A DNA stretch of 64,000 bases from Periconia sp. R9002 (taxonomy: Eukaryota > Ascomycota > Dothideomycetes > Pleosporales > Periconiaceae), in NCBI GenBank assembly GCA_023627715.1, contig JAMAHW010000093.1:62001-126000 (forward strand), in the 5' to 3' direction. This document shows positions 35,601 through 44,794 of the stretch, one piece after another. Below the pieces are notes generated by a model. It made no database searches, was not told where the DNA came from, and was given only the letters and a program-made list of their open reading frames with translations. Both the position numbers and the translations under genes were made by a program. Within the stretch, counting starts at the first letter, position 1, and every line of letters starts with the position of its first letter.

Positions 35601-38079
35601 GCAATTGAGGCTGACCGACGTTTCTTGCGCGAGTACGCGACTGAGGATAACGCCAACTACTACCTACCACTCAACATTCAGCGCATCATCGAAGACGCCC
35701 AACGCCGTTTCAAGATCAAGAAAGGGCAGCGCAGTGATTTGGATCCAACTGAGACCATTATGGCTGTACGCCAATTGTTAGACGATCTCATTGTCATTCG
35801 TGGAGAAGACCCTCTGTCGCTTGAAGCTCAGCACAGTGCCACTATGCTCTTCAAGTGCTTGCTGCGGTCCAGGCTCGCTTTCAAGCGTTTGGTGATGGAA
35901 GAGTCACTCAACAAAACTGCTCTTGAGTACGTCATTGGCCAGATCAAGGATCGATTTTTGCGAGCTGCCGTCCCTCCTGGAGAAATGGTCGGTGTTTTGG
36001 CTGCCCAGTCGATCGGTGAGCCCGCCACTCAGATGACTCTGAACACTTTCCATTTCACTGGTATTTCTTCCAAGAATGTCACACTCGGTGTTCCTCGTCT
36101 CAAGGAAATTCTCAACATTGCGGCCAATATCAAAACCCCGGGCATGGTTATTCACCTTAGCGACCCAGACCAGGCTACCAAGACAAACGCGAAGGATTTG
36201 CGAAGCAGGATTGAGCACACTACCCTTCGCTCTCTAACGCATTCCGTTGAACTGTACTACGACCCGGATATCCAGTCGACCTTGATCGAGGAGGATGCCG
36301 ATATGGTAGAGTCGTACTTCATCATTCCCGAGGAAAATATCGACATCTCGCAGCAGTCGAAATGGCTTCTCCGTATCATCTTGGATCGAAAGCAGCTGCT
36401 GGACAAGAGCATCACCATCACTGAGGTTGCAGCCAAGATTAAGGCCGAATTTGCTCCCAACATTGCCATCATTTTCAGCGATGAGAACGCTGAAGAGCAA
36501 GTCTTGCGTGTGCGGTTTGTCTGGGATCACAATCTTAAGTCAGAGGATGACGAAGACGACGAGCGTGACGAGCGATGGATGCGAAAGCTTGAAAAGCACT
36601 TGCTGGACGACGTTTCACTACGCGGTGTACGCGGCATTGAGCGAGCTTTTATCCGAAAAGATACTAGGCTCATTACTCTGCCCGATGACTCCCTCTTCTT
36701 CAACAAGCATGACGACCGTTGCGAGGAATGGGTTCTCGATACTAATGGTATTGCCCTGGCGGAAGTGCTTGCCATTGAAGGCGTCAACACGAAGAACACG
36801 TATTCCAACTCCTTCATCGAAGTACTGGCTGTTCTTGGTATTGAAGCTGCACGTCAATGTTTGTTGCGCGAATTGCACGCTGTGCTTTCTTTCGACGGTT
36901 CCTATGTCAATCACCGACACATGGCCATCCTCGTCGACATCATGTGCCAGCGCGGTCTTCTTATGGCCATTACTCGTCACGGAATCAACCGAAATGATAC
37001 CGGTGCACTGATGCGCTGTTCTTTCGAGGAGACAGTGGAAATCTTGTTGGAAGCTGCTGGATTTGGTGAGCTTGATGATTGCCGCGGCGTTTCCGAGAAC
37101 ATCATGCTGGGACAACTCGCACCCATGGGTACTGGAGAGTTTGAGGTTGTCATGGATAATGCCATGCTTCTCACCATGGTGGAGGACAACTCTCAGATGC
37201 GTCCTACTGCAGGTGCTGGCAACTTCTACGACAACGGTGCAGCGACCCCATACGACCTTGGCTCACCAACCTACGAGGGTAGCCTGGGTGAGGCTGGCAT
37301 GGGTGATTTCTCGCCTCAACATGTTGCTGGTGCAAATGACGGTAACGAGAGCGTCTGGGGTGGTTATAACCCTGGTGCAGTCAGCCCTGGTATTTACAAC
37401 CCCACTAGTCCTGCCTTCGGCTCCATCAATAGTCCTTTCAGTGGCGGACAGAGCCCTGCTTCGCCGCAGTACTCTCCTAGTTCACCTCATTACTCGCCGA
37501 CATCGCCGGGCATCACCAGTCCTCGTTTTGGTGCGACCTCTCCGTACAGCATCACGAGTCCACAGTACTCGCCTACGTCGCCGCAATACTCACCCACCTC
37601 ACCTGCGTACGGATCTCCAACGTCTCCTTCGTACTCACCAACTTCACCGAGCTATTCGCCGACGTCACCATCCTACTCTCCCACGTCGCCCAGCTACAGC
37701 CCCACTTCGCCTATGCATTCAGGTGCTCGTGGCGCAACTTCTCCACACTACAGCCCTACCTCTCCTGCGTATAGTCCGACATCTCCCATGTACAGCCCAA
37801 CCAGCCCGCAGTTTGGCTCTGGCAACGATAGGCGCTCACCGGCCTCGCCCACGTCACCAAGCTACAGCCCCACCAGCCCCGTCTACAGCCCTACCTCTCC
37901 TGCCGCTGCGGCATACTCTCCCACCTCTCCCAAATTCTCGCCCACCTCTCCGGCCGCTGCGGGATACTCGGCGACATCTCCCAAGTACTCTCCTACGTCG
38001 CCGCAATACTCTCCAACGTAAGTCACAGCAAAGTAATTCTTGGACTCGCCGCTAATGCAAGTGCAGATCACCAAAATAG
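32664..38079 (+). CDS. RPB1: RNA polymerase II largest subunit Rpb1
   Basis: Exons 32664-32949, 33003-33073, 33129-38017 and 38067-38079 give 1,752 residues, as expected for ascomycete Rpb1. The N-terminal zinc site is [17 protein letters not shown], and CHNCGLIL lies in exon 2. The catalytic Mg-binding motif [10 protein letters not shown] is intact near residue 487, as is the bridge-helix/trigger-loop region ([19 protein letters not shown]). The C-terminal domain from about residue 1555 carries YSPTSP repeats. The terminal exon is only 13 nt and completes the last repeat as SPK-stop; its donor GTAAGT itself supplies an in-frame TAA, so a retained intron would remove just the last three residues. 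Nuclear, essential and probably constitutive. Confidence 0.99.
37445..38079 (+). repeat. Rpb1 C-terminal domain heptad repeats
   Basis: I count 15 perfect YSPTSP hexads plus several degenerate copies ([24 protein letters not shown]). The array is broken by non-repeat spacers such as [19 protein letters not shown] and two alanine-rich linkers, so it is more degenerate than the yeast CTD. Confidence 0.95.
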
Positions 38080-39268
38080 TGGTGCTCTGAATCTGATATA
38101 CATGTGGATACTTGTCATATGTAAGCAAGGTTCTTGCCTCGCTTCTTGTATAAACACATTTTCGTTTCTACAACAGGCACAGAAAGCTGACTCTTTTCGT
38201 TGACGGTAGCTCGCAAACCTAAAGAGAAAAGTCTTTTGTGGCCTGTGATCCAATACCCTCAGTTCATGGGTCAGCAACACTGGGCGTACCTTTAGCTAGG
38301 CCCACGCCCTTTATTGGAGCCATGGGCTGTTTATAATGTTTTTCTCAAGATAATGTAACAACACCCCTGCCAGCGCTCTGCGCTTGTGGTGCCTCGACGG
38401 TACCGCCAAAACACCAAAAAATATGTTTCCCGAGTTTTTTTCCCCACCTCATATACATCACTTTCGGGGTTTACGGCGTTTGTCTTCACATGTCCGGAGG
38501 AAGAAAGACTTTTTCTTTCGTGATTTTGGTTATGTCCTTTTACCTGTTTTCGGAATGAGCAGAGTCAGCCATAGCATACGACAACCATAATAACGGCTGA
38601 TTTCCTTGTTGCTCCCTCCGAATCAACCCCTTCCACTGCACAAAACTGCGACGGCGTTCCGGGCATATGAGGGTCATCTCTTTTCTATGAGGGTTTTTTT
38701 CTGTCTGCGTATTTCTTTCCTCTTGGCCTTTGTTCTCCAACCCTTTTTCTTTCTTTCAAGCACCACTTGCGGTGCAGTTTTTGCCTGTTTTACGCTTGCT
38801 TTATCTGTTTTTAGGTGCAATCAGAAATAGACGGGGAAGGGGGAGAGAAGTGGCCCGCTAAATTGCACTTTGGGGATTCATGGGGCTCAGCATATGCGGT
38901 GGATGGTCGGGAGGGAAGGAGGTTGAATTTGCCATGTCTCCAGAGAGCGAAAAAAGAGATACCACTACAAGGGATTCGATGCGTGGGTGGATTAGACAGC
39001 GAATACTGAGTAGCTATAAACCTTGAATTGACGCAATGTCTACATGCTTGTCTCTCGATGTATTGTGGTTCCTACTACCTACTTGTAGATGGCAAAGTGC
39101 ATGCAGTAAATGGCAGCCAATCAGCGAGTTGCAGGGCGCGGGCGCGGGCGCGGACCGCCGACAGCTCGAGTAGAGGACACCAAAGCACCTTTCATCGTCA
39201 GTGTCTCCTCTGCATCGTCCAACATCACCACTCTCAACCCCAATTCCAGTCTTTTTTTGCCCTGCTCC
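38080..39268. other. RPB1 3' flank and OST5 promoter region, no gene seen
   Basis: Pyrimidine-rich in 38400-38830. Short plus-strand frames (64-74 codons) have no motif. An ATG at 39110 opens a 103-codon frame that passes into the OST5 exon in the same frame, but its Gly/Arg start is unlike OST5, so the ATG at 39269 is preferred. Confidence 0.55.
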
Positions 39269-39677
39269 ATGTCGAATCCGCTGCTTGACGTCTGGGAGGC
39301 TGCTGCTGCCTCGCCATTCCACCCTGTCGTCTCCAAGGATAACGAGTTCGTGCTGGGCTTCTCGCTGCTGCTGTTCTGTATGCCGCCGCACCACCACCAC
39401 CCTCTCCGCTCCCTACGCTAGCTAACCACCCACAGCTCTGTTCATTGGCGGCGTCTTCAGTCTGAGTGCGCTTCCACTCCATCATCATTATCATTGATCC
39501 CCCAATTGACCGCAACAGATCGCTCATTCATCAACCTCCCACTTCTGGGTGTCCCCGCTTCAATAGCATTCGGGTATGTGTCTTGCCCACAACTACATAT
39601 CTACCACGGACCACTTTTAACGCGCATACAGCTTCGGCTCAGTTCTTATGATCTGCGCTGTTGGCGTCTACGTCTAG
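39269..39677 (+). CDS. OST5: Oligosaccharyltransferase subunit Ost5 (TMEM258 homologue)
   Basis: Four small exons 39269-39377, 39436-39465, 39519-39573 and 39632-39677 join to 79 residues. The protein starts MSNPLLDVWEAAAASPFHPVVSKD and has two hydrophobic segments: FVLGFSLLLFSLFIGGVFSL and the C-terminal VPASIAFGFGSVLMICAVGVYV. The LNRSFINLPLLGVPAS loop between them is the family hallmark. Length and ending VGVYV match Ost5/TMEM258, a small subunit of the ER oligosaccharyltransferase that N-glycosylates nascent proteins. All introns are 53-58 nt GT-AG. It is followed after only 158 bases by RAD1 on the same strand. Confidence 0.93.
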
Positions 39678-39835
39678 CTTTCCTTCTCCTCCCTCCATTT
39701 ACGGCGTTCGGATCCATCTGTAGTCTATTCGGAATGAAATAGAAGCTGTATTCGGCTTCGCGATACCTCACTTGACCCTGTCCTTTCCTCTACTCTAACC
39801 ACTTCTGCCCTTGAATTGCTCACACAACCGCCGCC

Positions 39836-41111
39836 ATGGACCCCGAAGACGATATCAGCGACCAACTACCCATTCTCACGGCTGTCTCCAGCTCGGCCCG
39901 CCAGCTCTACCTCCTCCTCCGTTGCATCAACTTCGCCGAGAAAGCGCACGTACAAATCAGCGAAGAAGGCCTCAAGTTCTCCGTGGATGAGGCAAGCGTC
40001 ATGGAAGGTACAAAACCCACGCACTATGTTTATGCGTCCTACTCACTCATGTTGCCTAGGCTCCGCCTTCCTGTCCAAAGCCCTCTTTACATCCTACACT
40101 TTTCGTGCACCGCCGCCAGATCCCAGCGCGCAAGCCTCTGATTCCGAAAATGAGGACGCCGAAGATCCCACCGCCAGCATGCCCACCTTCCAAATCTCGC
40201 TCCCCTCCCTCCTCGAGACCCTCCAAATCTTCGGTCTAACCGATCCCTCCACCTCCGGCAAACCGCCCTGGTCGCGATCCGACCCCACCTCGACCGCTTT
40301 CTCCAACAACGTGCTCGGCATGAACAACCTCTGCCGCATCGTATACACAGAAGTCGGGGCACCCCTCACAATCATCCTTACCGAATCCACGATTCGCACA
40401 AGCTGCCACCTAACGACCTACGAGCCGGCCTTCAGCGACGAAATCCCCTTCGATCGAAGCGCGCTCGCCTTTAAAACCATAATGAGAGGCTCGTGGCTCG
40501 GCGACGCCGTCGCAGAGCTCTCCTCCACCGCGCCCGAAAAACTCACCCTCTGGGCGCGCATCAAGCGGAAAAAACCATACTTTGCGCTGTCTTCCTCGGG
40601 GACGCTGGGATCCGCGCGCGTCGAGTTCAACAATGACGACACAAGTACTACTCACAGTAGAAACCCGCCACCTCAGACCTACAACCTGGCAACCTCAGCA
40701 GCCGACCCAACAACAGCACCGCACCAATCCCTCCTCGAAACCTTCCAACTAGGCTCCCCCTCCGAGCCCCTCCGCGCCTCGTACAAATTCTCCCTGATAC
40801 AGCGCGCCGCGCGCGCCATGAGCGTTGCGTCCAAGGTCAGCGTTCGCATCGATGATCAGGGTGTCTTGAGTCTGCAATTTATGATTGAGGTGGTGGATGT
40901 TTCTATCGCCCCCTCCACTGCTGGTGTTGGGAATGAAAGCGGTGGTGGTGGTGGAAGTGGCGGTGGGAGAGTTAGTTTTGTGGATTTCCGCTTCGTGCCG
41001 CTGGTTGAGGATGGGAGTGATGATGAAGATGAGGGGGATGGGGAAGGGGATGGAGGGGTCGAGGATACGTTGATGAGGGTTATGGGGGAGGATGATGAGG
41101 AGGAAGAGTGA
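39836..41111 (+). CDS. RAD1: DNA damage checkpoint clamp subunit Rad1 (9-1-1 complex)
   Basis: Exons 39836-40007 and 40060-41111 give 407 residues. The N-terminal LLRCINFAEKAHVQISEEGLKFSVDEASVMEGSAFLSK is the conserved PCNA-like first strand/helix unit of fission-yeast Rad1/human RAD1. Further conserved pieces are ISLPSLLETLQIFG, IRTSCHLTTYEP and the late FSLIQRAARAMSVASKVSVRIDDQGVLSLQFMIE. A Gly-rich linker and a strongly acidic C-terminus follow. The protein forms the Rad9-Hus1-Rad1 sliding clamp loaded at damaged DNA in the nucleus. Compact promoter downstream of OST5. Nothing is truncated. Confidence 0.93.
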
Positions 41112-41849
41112 AGGGTTCGGAATGTTTGTGGTTAGATGTGAGGGCTGGGTGCGCGTTTATGTTGGGGTATTGAAGTCCGGTATGTAGCAATCAAGTAACA
41201 CGACTGATGAGCAACACGCACTTTTTTATTATCAAATTTCCATTCAATTCTGTCCTGTTGTGTTTATTTCTTTAGTCTTTTCTTACATTCTTACGCCTGA
41301 ATCAGAGTCTGATTCTGAATCTCCAGGATGAAGGGAAAAGAAAGGGAAAAGGGGAAAGAACTCAGAAAGAAAGAGAGAGAGAGAGAAGAGAGATAAAGAT
41401 ACGAGACCCCCTATCCCTGTCCCATTCTCCTCCGCAAAAAGTCAAAAAAAAATTCAAAGCAAAAATGGTCAAAGTGAGCATCCGTTACTTAATACGGGAG
41501 AAAAAGAAATAAGAGGGGGAGGGGGAAAGAAAAATGTACGCCAAACAAGGAAAGAGAGAAAACGCCAAAATTTCTTTTTGATGGATGGATGGATGAGTGG
41601 ATCGATAGGTACCTACTTAAGTAGGCAAGGTAAGGTAGTTGATACAGACACACTACACTGCCCGGAGAGAGAGAAGAAAAAAAAGAAAAGAGGAGACAGG
41701 ACAGAAGAGAGGGGAGAGGGAAAAAAATCCAATATCACGCCTCCTCTCGTACCATCCATCATCGCCTAGAATATCAAGAAGAGAGGAGAAGAGGTAGTGG
41801 GGACAGATAAAATAGGTAGAGAACAAGTGAGCGTTGTTGCCATGCACCA
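41112..41849. other. Convergent 3' region with polypurine and microsatellite tracts
   Basis: No gene. It holds a polypurine tract (about 41325-41410) with a GA run at 41372-41386, a GATG repeat at 41580-41596, and a perfect 14-bp palindrome CCTACTTAAGTAGG near 41612-41625. Confidence 0.65.
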
Positions 41850-42032
41850 TCAAGCATGCAGATCCAGCTCTTCCATCTCATCCATGACCTGATCCATATC
41901 GAGCTCCGCATCCAGGTACCTCAAATCCACTTCCTCCTCCACCGCGTCCGGTTTCATATTCGCATCCTCGTCACGCGGCGAATCAAGACCTTCGAGCCCA
42001 AAGCCCGAGTCCAATAATGCTATGAGGTCCTA
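41850..42032 (-). other. In-frame 59-codon extension after the TOA1 stop codon
   Basis: Directly after the TAG stop of TOA1 (42032-42030) the same frame stays open for 59 sense codons down to a TGA at 41852-41850. The encoded peptide is strongly acidic with regularly spaced Leu, Met and Val (for example LDAELDMDQVMDEMEELDL), unlike a typical 3' UTR. A short hairpin, UGA-GU-GGU-AGG-ACC-UCA, can be drawn with the A of UAG in its loop. Confidence 0.5.
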
Positions 42033-43790
42033 CCACTCAAACTCGCCCGTGGCCTTGTGGAATAGATATCTACAAGCATCTCGTCAGTACATTGTTTCTG
42101 TTTTTGTTGTGACAGGGGAAGGGGATGTGACTTACTCTCGCTTGTTCGTGGTCAATATGCCGTCCTTGAGCGTGCACTTCCACTTGTTCTTGACGCGCTG
42201 CACCTTGTCGTACGTGCAAAGCATGTAGTCCATGGTCTCATCGTCGTCACTATCGCCGTTGATAGCGTCGTCATCGGGATCGTCGAGATCAGAGTTGATG
42301 GCATCGGAGTCGTTCTCCTTCTCGTCGTCGTCACCGTCGTAGCGAGCGGGGACAGATGTAGAGACACCGCTCGCCGAAGCCTTTTCAGCATCCTCGGCTA
42401 GCAGGACACGGGTGGCCGCTTTGCGCTTTTTACCTTTCGGCATGTCACTCAGGGGCATCATCAGTCCACTATCTTGACGAGCAGCCAGAGCGTCCACGCG
42501 AGCGCGCATGTAATCATCTGCTGCGATGCGGCCCTCTTCACCTTCGGCAGCTCGGGCAGCAATCAGTGCGTTCCAATCCTCGTTCGCATCACCGGCACCA
42601 TCTGTTTGGGATTGATAGACGGAGCTCTGCGGAGGCCTCTGTTGCATAGATGGTGGCGGCTGGCGCTGCTGCTGTTGTTGTTGCTGCGGAGTCGCCATCA
42701 TACGCTGTTGCTGGCCCGGTACCTGTCCACCGTGGTTCTGTTGCTGCTGGGGATTTGGTTGTTGTTGCTGTGGCATATTCTGCACACGCTGCGCGACCAG
42801 GGCTTGAGCTCGCTGTTGAGCCACAGCATCGCTGTAACCGCCGGTGTAAGTAGGGGGGTTCACTGGGGGATTGGCCTGGTTCACACCGGATTGTGGAGGA
42901 TACGAAGGCATGGGAGAGTTGTAGTTTTGCTCCGTCTTGATGGGCACATTCGGGAAGTTGACATGATGCTGATCGGCAGCCGCAGACACGGGTGTGATCA
43001 ACTCGTTCTCAGTCTTCACATTGGATGGTACTACTTGCGGCTGGCTCGCGGGCTGAGGCTGGGGATCCCATGGGAATGTTGCCACCTTGAGGGCTGATAA
43101 TTTCTCTTGCCATCCCTAGATAGTGAAGTTAGCACCTGATCAGCCATGATTTGCAGCCATGAAGGAATGAATCAATAAAAGCAATCAACAAGCAAAGGAT
43201 AGGGAAGGAAGATGATATCACATGACGCGACTATGCCCAAGGCAGCAAGGATGTGCAGATCTTGGCGGGGGGCGTGTGCCAGCGCAGGGGGTATAAGAGG
43301 TGACCCAAATACTGAGGGCGCCCCCGATTCTTTGCGAGACCGCTGCTGGTACTCAGCCCCGCTTTCGGCCAGCCCCAACAACCCGCCCAGGCTACCATGC
43401 CTGCGCGACTACGAACCTTCTTGCGACGACGGGAATGCGAAAACAGCCAAAATGAAATAACATAGAATGACGTGCATGCGGGAAACGACCATGACGATGT
43501 GAGCGAACAACAGGAAACGACGAAGAGAGTGCTGGTGTCGGAGGGACGAGGACAAAGAAACCGGGACATGCCGTACCTGCTTCAGCTCGTCGAGCGTCGC
43601 GGAATCCACGCCAAACTCCTCGAAATCATTCTGCGACGAGGCAATCACCTTCTCGATGATCTGCTGGTAAACGGAGCCCTGCGGTCGCTGTTAGCAACGC
43701 ACTTGACAAGACAACCTCCCGCAACTTCCGCCACCTGCACTGCGCAGTTGGATCCCCCGGGCTATTACTAACCACGACCTGGTTGGACAT
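42030..43790 (-). CDS. TOA1: Transcription initiation factor TFIIA large subunit Toa1
   Basis: Exons (minus) 43790-43773, 43678-43577, 43115-42136 and 42069-42030 give 379 residues. The N-terminal four-helix-bundle segment is VGSVYQQIIEKVIASSQNDFEEFGVDSATLDELKQGWQEKL, the TFIIA alpha hallmark. The middle is a Gln/Pro-rich non-conserved linker. The C-terminal beta-barrel segment contains YDKVQRVKNKWKCTLKDGILTTNKREYLFHKATGEFEW and ends at Trp, as in other Toa1 proteins. With Toa2 it stabilises TBP on promoter DNA. Peculiarities: a first coding exon of six codons, a 461-nt second intron that is unusually long for this window, and an open in-frame extension after the stop. Confidence 0.95.
42640..42800 (-). 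repeat. Polyglutamine-rich linker of Toa1
   Basis: CAG/CAA-rich stretch encoding interrupted Gln runs (up to seven in a row) with Pro and His. The antisense frame across it is open for 207 codons purely because of this composition. Confidence 0.8.
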
Positions 43791-44794
43791 GCTGGCGACT
43801 AACTCCCTCAACCGCGCGCGCGAGTGTGTAGAATCGATGCACGGCGCTGGCGAGGTGGATTATCGCGGGTTACGTTCTGCGCAGGGAGGGTGTGGTGTGT
43901 CGCGTGGGCAGAGGAGAACAGCCGATGATGCTGATGGCAGCTCCCCCAGACGGTGAGTGTCCGGGCGTTACGGTGTGGATATCAGCGGCGGCAAGCTAAC
44001 GGCAAGCTTCTCAAAAGACCTTTTGCATGTAGATGTGTATTTCTTTTGGCTATGGAGAGAGAGGGGGCAGCAGACTGGATCTCCTTGTACGACGATATGG
44101 AGCGGCTGCACGTCGGGTGGTTGAGGCGCGTTTAAGTGTACGAGGTTTGGCCTTCCCAACACCAACGAAGCTGAAGGGACCCGCTCGCTTAGCGCCTTGG
44201 CCCCTGCTTCTCGCTGACAAACCCTCCTCACCCTCTTTCTCTCTCACTCTGGGGTCGTACCGTTCTTGTTGGGAATTATTCAACAGACAAATTGTCCAAG
44301 GCAGGCTTCCTATACCTAGAAACAAAGATTTCATGTCTTATATGAGGTGTACAAAGATTAGGCGGATCAACTGGTGACCCGCCTAATCTTTGTGCACCTC
44401 ATATCAGACATCCAATCTTTGTATCTAGGTATAGGAAGCCATCACTTGCAAACTTTACCAATTCCAAAGTTTCTACCCACCATCATAGGACTTCATAAAC
44501 ACATACCACAGGTAACATCCAAAAACCACGTCTAAATCATCAATTCTCCAGCTTCACATCATCATCATCCTCATCTTCATGCCTCACTCACCTTCATACA
44601 TACATAACCCTTCATGACAAACCACTACAACGCATCATCTGACCGCAGCATAATTTTATCCAAACATGATAATTCATTTCTCATTACTGTCCTACTCACT
44701 AACTACAAGCACATTCCATCCAAACCATCCATCCAAAACCATCCCTTTTCCCTAACATTTACTTTTCTCCCATTAATCCCCACCCACCGCGTCT
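43791..44794. other. Intergenic with a long inverted repeat, no gene seen
   Basis: Between the TOA1 start and the bZIP 3' end. No coding frame is supported. The main feature is the foldback at 44304-44440; the rest (44460-44790) is a CA/TC-rich, AT-biased 3' flank. Confidence 0.6.
44304..44440. repeat. 137-bp foldback: inverted repeat with 62-bp arms
   Basis: Arms at 44304-44365 and 44379-44440 are reverse complements with only 5 mismatches in 62, separated by a 13-bp loop. The outer ends read GGCTTCCTATACCTAG and its complement. I see no target-site duplication and no coding potential. A MITE-like or foldback element, or a hairpin RNA source, are possible. Confidence 0.9.

Noticed and set aside
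37063..38055. A 330-codon frame overlapping the RPB1 CTD
   Set aside because: A shifted reading of the heptad repeats; the true frame contains YSPTSP units.
37445..38079. Regular repeats that could suggest a CRISPR array or minisatellite
   Set aside because: They are codon-level heptads of the Rpb1 CTD, with no constant repeat/spacer structure, in a eukaryote.
42474..43097. A 207-codon plus-strand frame antisense to TOA1
   Set aside because: Result of CAG/CTG-rich sequence in the Gln linker; it has Leu/Val runs but no start context or introns.
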